A DNA stretch of 64,000 nucleotides from Pseudomaricurvus alcaniphilus (lineage in GTDB: Bacteria; Pseudomonadota; Gammaproteobacteria; Pseudomonadales; Cellvibrionaceae). Where the stretch lies: assembly GCF_011440395.1 (NCBI RefSeq), contig NZ_JAAOIX010000013.1:62001-126000 (forward strand), written 5' to 3'. The notes beneath the pieces are model-generated. The model had not been told where the DNA came from. It made no database searches and was given only the letters and a program-made list of their open reading frames with translations. Below are positions 1 to 9,300 of this stretch, one piece after another. Positions within the stretch are counted from its first letter, which is position 1; each line of letters starts with the position of its first letter. The position numbers and the translations under genes are program-made.

Positions 1-192
1 ATCATCCACCACCTGAAAGAGCGCGGCATCGGCGTGCTGATTACCGATCACAATGTCCGCGATACCCTCGACATCTGCGAGAAGGCCTACATCGTCAGCG
101 AAGGGCGCATTATTGCCGAAGGCGACTCCAATACTGTTCTCAACAACGAGACCGTCAAAGAGGTTTACCTCGGACACCAATTCAGACTATAG
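1..192 (+). CDS. lptB: LPS export ABC transporter ATP-binding protein LptB, C-terminal end (partial)
   Basis: The reading frame is open from the first base and ends at TAG 190-192, giving 63 residues. They contain the H-loop ([10 protein letters not shown], with the switch His) and the typical LptB tail, in which the site is followed by [16 protein letters not shown]. LptB powers lipopolysaccharide extraction from the inner membrane as part of LptB2FG. The Walker A and signature motifs lie before the window. The assignment rests on this tail and on rpoN following immediately, which is the conserved lptA-lptB-rpoN order. The stop codon lies inside a 19-bp tandem duplication. Confidence 0.9.
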   Translation: MIHHLKERGIGVLITDHNVRDTLDICEKAYIVSEGRIIAEGDSNTVLNNETVKEVYLGHQFRL

Positions 193-227
193 TTAATCCG
201 TAAGCTCGTAGTTAATCTGTAAGCCCG
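190..227 (+). repeat. 19-bp tandem duplication over the lptB stop codon
   Basis: TAGTTAATCCGTAAGCTCG (190-208) is followed directly by TAGTTAATCTGTAAGCCCG (209-227), with 17 of 19 positions identical. The first unit begins with the lptB stop codon, so the second unit carries a duplicated stop. Confidence 0.8.
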
Positions 228-506
228 CCAGATGCCGATAAAAGACCCAGCTGACGGGCGTGCACCAGAAACCCAGTCAGCCCGCACGATCATCGTGCCA
301 TCTCACGCCGACCCGGAACACCCCTCCTCTCTCTTTTTTACCCTCCCAGCCCTAGCAGGCGGCATAAATCTTGCTTGTTAAAATTGATCAACTCAGCTAA
401 CCTGACTACACTCAATATCAGCGGTAATAGCGCGTCAGCGCGCCATATCCACTCATGAGCTGTCCGCTCTGCGGCAGCATCGATGTTTTAAGTAGCCAGA
501 TTACGC
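193..506. other. lptB-rpoN intergenic region (314 bp)
   Basis: It holds the second unit of the tandem duplication and a small perfect hairpin (GCACGA at 284-289, TCGTGC at 293-298) without an adjacent U-tract. A pyrimidine-rich stretch follows at about 325-345, then a moderately AT-rich stretch at 361-420 where an rpoN promoter could lie. I found no open frame with coding character and no clear sigma-70 pair. Confidence 0.6.
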
Positions 507-2051
507 ATGAAGCAGTCGTTACAACTTAAACTTGGTCAACAACTGACCATGACCCCCCAGCTGCAGCAGGCCATTCGCCTGCTGCAGCTCTCCACACTTG
601 ATTTACAGGCCGAAATCCAGGAAGCCCTCGACTCCAACCCGATGCTGGAAATCACCGATGAGGAACACGGCGACGGCGAGCAGGCCAACGGCAGCAATGG
701 GGCGGAAGATAGCGGCGCCACAACCACTGGCGACTCCCAGGCCCTCAACAGCGCCGAAAGTGATGATATTCGAGCCCGCAACGAAAGTGCTGATAACAGC
801 AACGACAGCACCAGCACTGACAGCGACTGGTCGGACTCCATTCCGGAAGACCTGCCGGTAGACACCAGCTGGGACGACATCTACCAGACAGCTCCCAGCG
901 GCACTGGCCTGGCGGCACCGGAGCAGGACGATGCCGATTACGACTCCCGACGCAGCGCCAACGATTCCCTCCAGGGCCATTTGATGTGGCAATTAAACCT
1001 GACCCCCATGTCCGATCGCGACCAGGTCATCGCCATGGCAATTATCGACGGGATCGAAGATTCCGGCCTGCTGGGGACCAGCCTGGATGAGATTTTCGAA
1101 GGCCTGGCCACCGAACTGGACGACCTGGAGCTCGACGAAGTGGTCGCCGTATTGCACCGCATCCAGCAATTTGATCCCCCCGGAGTCGCCGCCCGGGACC
1201 TCAGCGACTGCCTGCTGATACAACTGCGGCAACTGCCAGCCAATACCCCGGCGCTGGGCGATGCCAAGCTTATAGTCAGCCAATACCTGGCCCTGCTGGG
1301 CAGCCGTGACTACAAGCAGCTGATGCGCAAGGCCAAGCTAAAGGAGTCGGAGCTGCGCAATGCCATCGCCCTGATCCAGGCGCTCAACCCCCGCCCGGGA
1401 GACCAGATCTACAGCGGTGAGACCGAATACATCGTGCCTGACGTATTTGTAGCCAAGCAGGAAGGCCGCTGGGTGGTGAACCTGAACCCTGACATCGCCC
1501 CTAAAATCCGCATCAATGACACCTATGCGTCGATGGTCAAGCGCGCTGATACCAGCAGTGACAACACTTTCTTGCGCGATAACCTGCAAGAGGCACGCTG
1601 GTTCCTGAAGAGCCTGCAAAGCCGCAACGAGACACTGCTCAAGGTCGCCACCTGTATTGTCGAGAAACAGCGCGGCTTCCTGGATTTTGGCGCCGAGGGG
1701 ATGAAGCCGCTGGTGCTGCACGACGTCGCCGAAGTGGTGGGCATGCACGAGTCAACCATCTCCCGGGTCACTACGCAGAAGTTTATGCATACGCCCCAGG
1801 GCATTTTCGAGCTCAAGTACTTTTTCTCGAGCCACGTCAGCACCGATTCCGGCGGCGAGTGCTCTTCGACCGCAATTCGCGCTATCATCAAGAAGCTGGT
1901 GGCTGCCGAGAATGCCCGCAAGCCGCTCAGCGACAGCAAAATTACCACCTTGCTGGCCGACCAGGGCATCAAGGTGGCCCGGCGCACCATTGCCAAATAC
2001 CGCGAGTCGCTGGGCATCCCGGCCTCCAACGAACGCAAACGACTGGTGTAG
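507..2051 (+). CDS. rpoN: RNA polymerase sigma-54 factor RpoN
   Basis: 514 residues, a normal length for RpoN. Region I (1-50) is Gln/Leu-rich with the [15 protein letters not shown] activator-interaction segment. Region II (about 50-150) is strongly acidic and low in complexity. The core-binding region follows, then a helix-turn-helix ([17 protein letters not shown]). The RpoN box [10 protein letters not shown] lies at residues 491-500 and reads the -24 promoter element. The protein directs transcription that depends on AAA+ enhancer-binding proteins. It sits between lptB and hpf-ptsN-rapZ-npr, the standard gammaproteobacterial arrangement in which the nitrogen PTS is linked to sigma-54 physiology. 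Confidence 0.98.
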   Translation: MKQSLQLKLGQQLTMTPQLQQAIRLLQLSTLDLQAEIQEALDSNPMLEITDEEHGDGEQANGSNGAEDSGATTTGDSQALNSAESDDIRARNESADNSNDSTSTDSDWSDSIPEDLPVDTSWDDIYQTAPSGTGLAAPEQDDADYDSRRSANDSLQGHLMWQLNLTPMSDRDQVIAMAIIDGIEDSGLLGTSLDEIFEGLATELDDLELDEVVAVLHRIQQFDPPGVAARDLSDCLLIQLRQLPANTPALGDAKLIVSQYLALLGSRDYKQLMRKAKLKESELRNAIALIQALNPRPGDQIYSGETEYIVPDVFVAKQEGRWVVNLNPDIAPKIRINDTYASMVKRADTSSDNTFLRDNLQEARWFLKSLQSRNETLLKVATCIVEKQRGFLDFGAEGMKPLVLHDVAEVVGMHESTISRVTTQKFMHTPQGIFELKYFFSSHVSTDSGGECSSTAIRAIIKKLVAAENARKPLSDSKITTLLADQGIKVARRTIAKYRESLGIPASNERKRLV

Positions 2052-2127
2052 CGGGAGGCCAACATTCACCCACAGCAGGGTTTGCCAGTAGAAACCAAAG
2101 AATTTGCACGCCAGCACAGGTTTTCAC

Positions 2128-2153
2128 CCGGTTTTCTTCACAACCGGTTTTTT
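2128..2153 (+). terminator. Possible intrinsic terminator after rpoN
   Basis: CCGGTT (2128-2133) pairs with AACCGG (2142-2147) and is followed directly by six T residues (2148-2153). The stem is only 6 bp, so it may be an attenuator that lowers read-through from rpoN into hpf, which starts 20 bases later. Confidence 0.45.
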
Positions 2154-2173
2154 CACGACAAGAGGAAAAGTAG

Positions 2174-2467
2174 ATGCAAATCAACATAAGTGGACATCAC
2201 ATTGACCTGACTCCTGCCATCAAAACCTACGTTACCAGCAAGCTCGAAAGACTCGAAAAGCACCATGACCGAATAACCAGTACCAACGTGATACTATCTG
2301 TTGATAAACTACGCCAGAAGGCAGAAGCCTCTATTCATGTGAGCGGAAAGGATTTCTTTGCCAACTGCGAGTCGGAAGACCTCTACGCGGCAATAGACTT
2401 ACTTGCGGACAAGTTGGACCGCCAGCTCATTAAGTACAAAGAAAAGATGAGAAATCACCACCGCTAA
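2174..2467 (+). CDS. hpf: Ribosome hibernation-promoting factor (short HPF / YhbH type)
   Basis: 97 residues, matching the short HPF family. It starts MQINISGHHIDLTPAI and keeps the basic helix K-L-E-R-L-E-K-H and the C-terminal lysine-rich end. Short HPF binds the 30S A/P site with RMF and helps form 100S dimers in stationary phase. A clear Shine-Dalgarno (AGAGGAAAAG) lies before ATG 2174. Only three bases separate its stop from ptsN, so the two are probably co-translated. Confidence 0.95.
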   Translation: MQINISGHHIDLTPAIKTYVTSKLERLEKHHDRITSTNVILSVDKLRQKAEASIHVSGKDFFANCESEDLYAAIDLLADKLDRQLIKYKEKMRNHHR

Positions 2468-2470
2468 CTT

Positions 2471-2923
2471 ATGGAAGTCAAATCATTTTTGTCTCAACAT
2501 CGCACTGCTTGCGATGTTGAGGCACAGAGTAAAAAACGCGCTCTGCAAATCCTTTCGCAGCTGATTACCGAAGACCTGCCGGAGCTCGACCCGGATGAGG
2601 TCTTTATGAGCATGACCGCCCGCGAGCGGCTCGGCTCGACTGGGCTTGGCAAGGGCGTTGCTATTCCACACTGCCGGCTGAAAAGCTGCACCCAGGCGGT
2701 TGCGGCGCTGATGCAATTGCACAACGGCATCGATTATGACGCCATCGACGGCGAACCGGTCGACCTGGTGTTCGCACTGATGGTGCCCGAAGACTCACAC
2801 GACACACACCTGCAGGTGCTGGCCGCGCTGGTGGAGCGGCTCAACCAGCCGGACTACCTGCAGGCGATTCGCGCAGCCAAGGATCAAGAGGCGCTCTACC
2901 AGGCAGCCATCAGTCTCGATTAA
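2471..2923 (+). CDS. ptsN: Nitrogen PTS EIIA component PtsN (EIIA-Ntr)
   Basis: 150 residues of the PTS EIIA type-2 fold. The phosphorylated His is His67 in GVAIPH (62-67), the diagnostic motif. EIIA-Ntr accepts phosphate from NPr and regulates K+ transport, nitrogen and envelope stress responses by protein-protein contact, not by carrying a sugar. The NPr partner is encoded at 3894-4163 in the same operon; the EI-Ntr gene (ptsP) is not in the window. Confidence 0.96.
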   Translation: MEVKSFLSQHRTACDVEAQSKKRALQILSQLITEDLPELDPDEVFMSMTARERLGSTGLGKGVAIPHCRLKSCTQAVAALMQLHNGIDYDAIDGEPVDLVFALMVPEDSHDTHLQVLAALVERLNQPDYLQAIRAAKDQEALYQAAISLD

Positions 2924-3016
2924 AGCGCGCTGCTTCACAATTTTGTAACCCGAGGCCCGTAATGTACCTGGTAGCTTTTATGACCACTCCCTTAACGCCA
3001 ACGGTGGCCTGATACC

Positions 3017-3880
3017 ATGCGCTTAGTTGTCATCAGTGGGCGCTCCGGCTCTGGCAAAAGTACCGCCCTGCATGTGCTGGAGGACGTCGGCTTCAATTGC
3101 ATCGACAACTTGCCCGCCTCCCTGCTGCCGGCACTGGTACAGCAGCTGGAACTCAACCCCAACAACCAGAATCTCGCCGTCAGTATCGACGCCCGCAACA
3201 CCTGGCAAGACCTGCAACAATTTCCCGAGCTGTTGAGTCAATCCAAAATCCCCGGGCTCAAATGCGAGGTACTGTTTCTCGACGCCAACAGCGCCAGGTT
3301 GATCCAGCGCTTCAGCGAAACCCGTCGCAAGCACCCGCTCAGTGATCGCCGCACCGACCTCAAGGAGGCCATTGCACTAGAGCGCGAGTTCCTCGACCCC
3401 ATCGCCAATTACGCCGACTTGACCATCGACACCAGCAATTTGACCCTGCATCAGCTCAGGGACATTGTCAAACAGAGGATTGTCGGCAATGACGTACCGG
3501 GTATGGCACTGCTGTTCAAGTCCTTCGGTTTCAAGCATGGAATCCCGGTAGATGTGGACCTGGTCTTTGACGTCCGCTGCCTGCCCAACCCCTATTGGAA
3601 GCCGGAGTTGCGAGCCTACAGCGGCCAGGACCAGCCGGTGATCGAGTTTCTTGAGGCGCACCAGGATGTGGCAGATATGGTCGAAGACATCAACAAATAC
3701 CTGCGCCGCTGGCTGCCCGAATTCAGTGCCAACAACCGCAGCTATTTCACTGTTGCCATCGGCTGCACCGGCGGCCAGCACCGCTCGGTCTATATCTGTG
3801 AAAAACTCTACAGCCAACTCAAGGGCCTGTTCCCCAATACCCAGTTGCGCCACCGCGAGCTGAACAAACAAAAACTATAA
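3017..3880 (+). CDS. rapZ: RNase adapter protein RapZ (nucleotide-binding, YvcJ/YhbJ family)
   Basis: 287 residues. The Walker A motif GRSGSGKS is at residues 8-15, and the C-terminal RapZ signature GCTGGQHRSVYICEKL is at about 249-264. In E. coli RapZ delivers the sRNA GlmZ to RNase E and so sets GlmS and amino-sugar levels; it senses glucosamine-6-phosphate. It lies between ptsN and npr as in enterobacteria and pseudomonads. Whether a GlmZ/GlmY pair exists here cannot be judged from this window. Confidence 0.96.
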   Translation: MRLVVISGRSGSGKSTALHVLEDVGFNCIDNLPASLLPALVQQLELNPNNQNLAVSIDARNTWQDLQQFPELLSQSKIPGLKCEVLFLDANSARLIQRFSETRRKHPLSDRRTDLKEAIALEREFLDPIANYADLTIDTSNLTLHQLRDIVKQRIVGNDVPGMALLFKSFGFKHGIPVDVDLVFDVRCLPNPYWKPELRAYSGQDQPVIEFLEAHQDVADMVEDINKYLRRWLPEFSANNRSYFTVAIGCTGGQHRSVYICEKLYSQLKGLFPNTQLRHRELNKQKL

Positions 3881-3893
3881 GACAAGGTACTGC

Positions 3894-4163
3894 ATGCAAT
3901 CCAACACCGTGACGATTATCAACAAGCTAGGCCTGCACGCCCGCGCCGCGGCTAAATTCGCCACCACCGCCGGGCGCTTTGCCAGCCAGATCAAAGTCGG
4001 CCTGAACGGCAAAAAAGTTGACGCCAAGAGCGTCATGTCACTGATGTTGCTGGCCGCCAACAAGGGCACCAATATCGAGCTGGAAGTGGAGGGCAGTGAC
4101 GAACAGGAAGCGATGGATGCCATCGTCGCACTGATCAACAACCGCTTTGATGAGGCCGAATAG
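3894..4163 (+). CDS. ptsO: HPr-like phosphocarrier NPr of the nitrogen PTS
   Basis: 89 residues, full HPr length. The phosphorylatable His15 lies in GLHARAA (13-19). A Ser at position 46 (KSVMSLMLLA) corresponds to the HPr-kinase site of Gram-positive HPr, although no kinase is seen here. It passes phosphate from EI-Ntr to PtsN. It starts 13 bases after rapZ, so it belongs to the rpoN-hpf-ptsN-rapZ-npr transcript. Confidence 0.95.
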   Translation: MQSNTVTIINKLGLHARAAAKFATTAGRFASQIKVGLNGKKVDAKSVMSLMLLAANKGTNIELEVEGSDEQEAMDAIVALINNRFDEAE

Positions 4164-4302
4164 CCTCACACCCGCCAGCACAGCCATTCGCCCGATCGGT
4201 AGACCAGGTTAAATCAACCCCGACCTGCCCCTCGCTACCTTTTTACCCCGCGCCTCAGTAGAATACCGACTCCCGCGTCTCACCACCAATGGGCCTGTGC
4301 AC

Positions 4303-5667
4303 ATGGCAACAAACACCGAAGAGTTACTCGACCTTACCCAGGCCCACCTCGGTGAAATCAAAGAGGCACTTGGTAGCGGCACCTTTCAACAGGTGCGGCG
4401 CCTGCTCAACGGTTTGCGGCCGGTTGAAATAGCCCACCTGCTGGAATCCTCACCGGCACCAACGCGCAATATTCTCTGGCAACTGATCGACAGCGAGCAG
4501 GAAGGTGAAGTCCTGCAGGAACTGTCGGAAGATGTGCAGGGGCAAATACTGCGACGGATGGAAACCGCCAAGGTGGTCGAGATCACCGAAGGCCTGGATA
4601 TCGACGATATCGCCGATATTCTGCAGCAGCTGCCCGACCGGGTTATCCAGGAAGTCCTGTCCGCCATGGACGCCCAGGACCGCTCGCGAGTAGAGAAGGT
4701 GCTGTCCTACGACGAGGACACCGCCGGCGGCATGATGGATACCGACACCATCACCATCCGTGCCGACCTGACCCTGGATGTGGTGATGCGCTACCTGCGC
4801 CGTCACGATGAGCTGCCCAGCTCCACCGACAACCTGATTGTCGTCAATCGCAAGGATGAGTTTGTGGGCCTGCTGCCCCTGACCAAGCTGCTCACCTCGT
4901 CCCCCAATATCACCGTTCGGGAAATCATGCAGACCGACGTGGAGGCAATCCCCGCCACACTCTCCGACAGCAAGGTGGCCAGCCTGTTTGAGAAGCACGA
5001 CTGGATCTCGGCACCGGTTGTCGACGAAGGCGGCAAGGTCGTGGGCCGGATCACCATCGATGACGTGGTTGACGTGATTATGGAAGACGCCGACCACTCC
5101 CTGATGAGCATGGCGGGCCTGGACGAGGAGGAGGACACCTTCGCCACGGTTGCCCGGACCACCCCGCGCCGGGCCGTGTGGCTGGGGGTCAACCTGCTGA
5201 CCGCGATCATTGCCTCCGCTGTGATCAACATTTACCAGGATACCATCGACAAGGTTGTCGCCCTGGCGGTGCTGATGCCCATTGTGGCCAGCATGGGCGG
5301 TGTTGCCGGCAGCCAGACCCTGACTGTGGTCATTCGCGGTATGGCACTGGGCCAGATTGGCCGCAACAACATCAGCTGGTTATTGAGCCGGGAAGTTCTG
5401 GTGGGGCTGCTCAACGGACTGCTGTGGGCCCTGGTTATGGCGGTAATTGCCGGGCTCTGGTTTAATGATTACACCATTTCCTTTATCATCGCCGCCGCAC
5501 TGATCATCAATCTGCTGACGGCGGCCGTCGCCGGAGCCCTGTTACCCATCACCCTGCGCAGCTTGAACATAGATCCCGCGCTGGCAGGCAGCGTAGCGTT
5601 GACCACCATTACCGATGTGATAGGTTTTTTTGCCTTTCTCGGCCTGGCCACTTACTTTTACATTTAG
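4303..5667 (+). CDS. mgtE: Magnesium channel/transporter MgtE
   Basis: 454 residues from ATG 4303; a GTG two codons upstream (4297) is a weaker alternative. The order is MgtE N domain (about 1-130, helical and acidic, with a diagnostic DEDTAGGMM at its end), a CBS pair (about 135-255) and a five-helix membrane pore from about residue 285, including the conserved PIVASMGGVAGSQTL segment. The cytosolic domains sense Mg2+ and close the pore when it is plentiful. No Mg2+ riboswitch is visible in the 139-bp leader. Confidence 0.95.
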   Translation: MATNTEELLDLTQAHLGEIKEALGSGTFQQVRRLLNGLRPVEIAHLLESSPAPTRNILWQLIDSEQEGEVLQELSEDVQGQILRRMETAKVVEITEGLDIDDIADILQQLPDRVIQEVLSAMDAQDRSRVEKVLSYDEDTAGGMMDTDTITIRADLTLDVVMRYLRRHDELPSSTDNLIVVNRKDEFVGLLPLTKLLTSSPNITVREIMQTDVEAIPATLSDSKVASLFEKHDWISAPVVDEGGKVVGRITIDDVVDVIMEDADHSLMSMAGLDEEEDTFATVARTTPRRAVWLGVNLLTAIIASAVINIYQDTIDKVVALAVLMPIVASMGGVAGSQTLTVVIRGMALGQIGRNNISWLLSREVLVGLLNGLLWALVMAVIAGLWFNDYTISFIIAAALIINLLTAAVAGALLPITLRSLNIDPALAGSVALTTITDVIGFFAFLGLATYFYI

Positions 5668-5685
5668 CGAGCAACTGTACCTTTC

Positions 5686-6207
5686 ATGTCAAATTTTGAT
5701 TTACCCCCAGAGGACGAGCCTGAAAACCAACCCCCTTCGCGCACCGCCGTCAAACGGGAAATGGAAGCCCTGCAAAAGCTGGGCACCGAAATTGTCGAGC
5801 TGAGCAACAAGTACATTGCCCGCATTCCGCTGGAAGGCAAGCTGGAGGAAGCGATTCTACAGGCCCGCACCATGAAACACCGGGAGGGGCGGCGGCGCCA
5901 ATTGCAGTATATCGGCAAGCTGATGCGCCAGGCCGAGAACCTGGATGCCATCCGCGAGGCCTATGAAAAAGTACTGGCCATTGGCCAGGAGCACAACAAG
6001 TTTCTGCACCTGACCGAAAAGTGGCGCGACCGGCTGATCACCGACGAAGGCGATGCCCTGCAAAGCTTTATCGACGAGTACCCGCAAGCCGAGATCCAGT
6101 ACTTGCGCCAGCTTATTCGCAATGCCCAGAAAGAAAGCAAACAGAACAAGCCCCCTGCCAGTGCCCGCAAACTGTTCCGCTACCTGCGCGAGCTGATCGA
6201 GGCCTGA
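5686..6207 (+). CDS. darP: Ribosome biogenesis factor DarP (YjgA, dual-action ribosomal maturation protein)
   Basis: 173 residues, all-helical and charged, with the family pattern R-E-x-x-A-L-Q-K-L-G-x-E near the start and Y-L-R-E-L-I near the end. DarP binds 50S precursors and promotes late peptidyl-transferase-centre maturation. It follows mgtE by 18 bp. In Pseudomonas the gene is next to pmbA and tldD; here neither is present and the next gene is yhdP on the other strand. Confidence 0.92.
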   Translation: MSNFDLPPEDEPENQPPSRTAVKREMEALQKLGTEIVELSNKYIARIPLEGKLEEAILQARTMKHREGRRRQLQYIGKLMRQAENLDAIREAYEKVLAIGQEHNKFLHLTEKWRDRLITDEGDALQSFIDEYPQAEIQYLRQLIRNAQKESKQNKPPASARKLFRYLRELIEA

Positions 6208-6292
6208 ACCTCATTCCCCAGCAGCTGTCCTGGCATAACGGCCAGGCTGATTCACACCAGCCCGGAGCTCGTCGCAAGTGACTTAACCATCT

Positions 6293-6310
6293 AGTCCGAC
6301 AGGCTCCTAG
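6293..6310. repeat. Solo end of the 165-bp fold-back element
   Basis: AGTCCGACAGGCTCCTAG is identical to the right end of the two full elements at 60363-60527 and 62543-62707. Nothing of the element interior is present. It lies in the convergent darP/yhdP junction, and its CTA supplies the TAG stop of yhdP on the minus strand. Confidence 0.8.
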
Positions 6311-9300
6311 GGCGCCCCCGACTCAGCAGCATCGCTATCTGTGCGACTCTCCTTGCTGGCTTTTTCCGCGGCCTTGTTATCAAACAGCTTGTCGAAGCTG
6401 ATTTTCGGATCGGACCAGGGGCCCTCCATGCGGTAGCTGAGACTGGCAACCTTATCCATCTGCTTTTCAAAGATCTTGCTGGCCAGGTAGACACCCGCCG
6501 CCGCCGGTAGCCCGGCAATCAACGCGGTCAGGAAGGTGGCATTGCCCCCCACCGGCAGGGTCGCCACCAGGGACGTATCGAGCGTTTCATCCACCAGGTT
6601 GATGCGCCCGCCCATCTGCATTTTTGACGAAGTATTGCTAACCTCAATGGGTTGCGTGAGATGCATAATGCCCTCCGCGAAGCGCATCTTGCCATCGATC
6701 TTTTCAAACGGCATACCGCCCTTGTAAACATCGGAGAAATCCAGCTGCAAACGCCGGGTCCAGCTGTCAAAGTTAAACAGGCCAACCAGGCGCAGGAAGG
6801 CGCTGCTGGCCTGTCCGGTGCTTTGATAGAAGCGACCATCGCGAATATCCAGCTGCAAATCCCCCTGCAGCGTATTCACCGCAAACATGGCTGGTGAACC
6901 CTGCCAATTGAGCGCCGCGTCCATGTTAATGGATTTGCTTTCCAGCAGCCGTGGCAACTGCCAGGCATCGGTAACATCCACCAGGTTGCGCCCGCGCAAG
7001 ACGCCCTTGAAAGTTGTTGCCTCCCCGGCTGCGGTTTTTTGCCAAAACAGCTCGGCGCCTTTTTGCTTTGCCTGGCCAGCCCCGGCCGGCCCCTGGCCTT
7101 GCAATGTTACATCCGCGCCGCCAACGGCCACATGGCGGATAACGCCCTGGATATCGCTGACCAGCAACCCCCCCTCCATGGGCCGCAGATTCAGGGACCA
7201 CTGGCCATACTCCTCAGCGTTGACACGCAGCTCCTGCACCCGAATTTTCAGCGCCTGCAGCTCGGACGGGTCAATATCCGCCAATGGGTCGCGCCGGGTG
7301 GCACCCTCCGGCGGCGGTGTTGCCCCGTCGGCATCAGCCAGCTGCCAGCGCAAGTAATCCAGGTCGATTTCCGGTACTCGCTGGTCATTATATAGCCGCA
7401 GCTTGCCCGCCACCTTGTCATTAGCGAGGCGGATAGACCAGCCGTCGTCCACCTGGCCGCCCCCGAACAGGGTTTTCGGCAGTTCCAAATCGCCCCATTT
7501 AAACACCCCTACACTGGCATCGAGGTGCAGTAACGGCCCGGGCTTAGCCTGCTCTGTGGGCGCCGCGGCACTTTCCCGCAGAGGTTGCAGCTGCTCGCCC
7601 AATTGGCCATAGCGCTCAAGCACCGGCAACCACTCACTGCCATTAAGCAGCGGCAAACTACCCGTCACCCAGATTCCACCGCTGCGGCTGGCCATCGCCT
7701 GGCCCAGGCTGATAGTCCCATAAAGAGTCTCATCCCGCGGAATGTCGAGATTGGCAAACAGCTGTTGGTTGTAGTCCAGGTGCAGCGAAAAACCATCGCT
7801 ATCGATGGGCAAATCAATATTTAATGGTCGTCGATCGTTTTTACTTTTACCAAAGGGCGCCGGTAAATCTATAGCCACACCGCGCAAATCTGTGCCGGCG
7901 CGCAACTGCGCCTTGTCACCACTGAGCGATATGGCCCCGCTAACCGCTGCCCTCCCCTCCAGAAACAATATTTCCGGACGCCGGCTCCAGGCGGCCAGAT
8001 CGGCAAAGTTCAGGTTGCCCTTGAATTTAACGTCGGTAGTGCGTTTGCCCGCCGCCACGGATTGAATTTCCGCCTCCAGTACCTCCCCCCAAAGGGAGCC
8101 GGTGAGCTGCTCGGAGACCAATCCCTGTGCCGAGGTATAGGCCAGGCTGCCATTGATTTCAGTGAAAGTTAAATTGACCGGGGCCAACTCCAATGCGGCA
8201 TTGTCCAGCTCGACATGCACCTTCTGCCGGTGCCCGGGCTGCTCGGCCGCAAGGGGAATATCGAGCTCCAGTTCAGCCTTGATATCGCCGACCACCTGCC
8301 AGTCGTCGAACACCGGCCCCACCTGTTGTCGCAATGGCGTACCTGTCAGCACCTGCAGGCCGGCCGCGGCCGCGCCGCTGGCAGCACCCCGAACCTGCAG
8401 CAACGGCCCCTCACCGCGGGGGTTCTGTGCCACCACCACGCTGGTAGCGGCCAGCTGTGTACCGAGGAATTCGCCGCTGTCTATCCAGCCCTCCACAACC
8501 GGGGCATCCATTTGCAGAAAGCCGGAAAAATCCACCAGCTCCGGCCAGTCCGGGTGAAAAGCCAGGCTGGCGTTGTCGACGTTCATGGCCAATTGAATGG
8601 CCATGGGTTTACGCGGTTCTTCTTCCTCGCGTTTGCCTACATACCCCTGCAGCACAAATCCGGCACTGGGCAACGCGCCTTTTATCACCGCCTGGTTTAC
8701 CCAGGATTCGACGTTGTCGGGCACCAGGAATGGCATCAGTTGACCGCGGTCAATTGCCTTGCCAGAGGTCAAACCCAACTGCAGAATCAGCTCACTCAGG
8801 CGCGAATTCCTTTGCAACGGCGCATCCAGGTAGAAGTAGCCGTGGATCGACCCCAGATCCCCCTGCATGGAAAGCAGGCCACTATTGACCAGTACCTGAT
8901 TGCTATCCGGTAGAATCTGCCAGCCAACCTCGCCGCTGGCGGAGCTGAACTGAAACGGCAGCCGGTAAATCAGGGGAAAGTGCATCAGAAAAACATCGCG
9001 ACTGTAAATCTGTACCTTACCCGCCCGGGCGCTGGCCTCGACGTAACCATCCAGGCCCTCCACCTGTGGCGCACCCTTCCAGTCATTGACGGCCCCCTGG
9101 CGCAAGTTGGCGCGCAACTTGAAGTCCGCCGGCGCTGCCAGTGGCAGGCTGACATGCACTTTGGCTAACTCGCCCCTGACATTCAATTCCGCCAGAATTC
9201 CCTGCAGTTTCTCTCCGGCGATGGGACTTTGGCGCAAGCGCTCCAGCCAGTAGCCGAGATCCAGCCGCGACGCCTGCAAGGTGATGTCGGGCAGGCCAAA

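Noticed and set aside
284-298. lptB terminator
   Set aside because: The stem is 6 bp with no adjacent U-tract.
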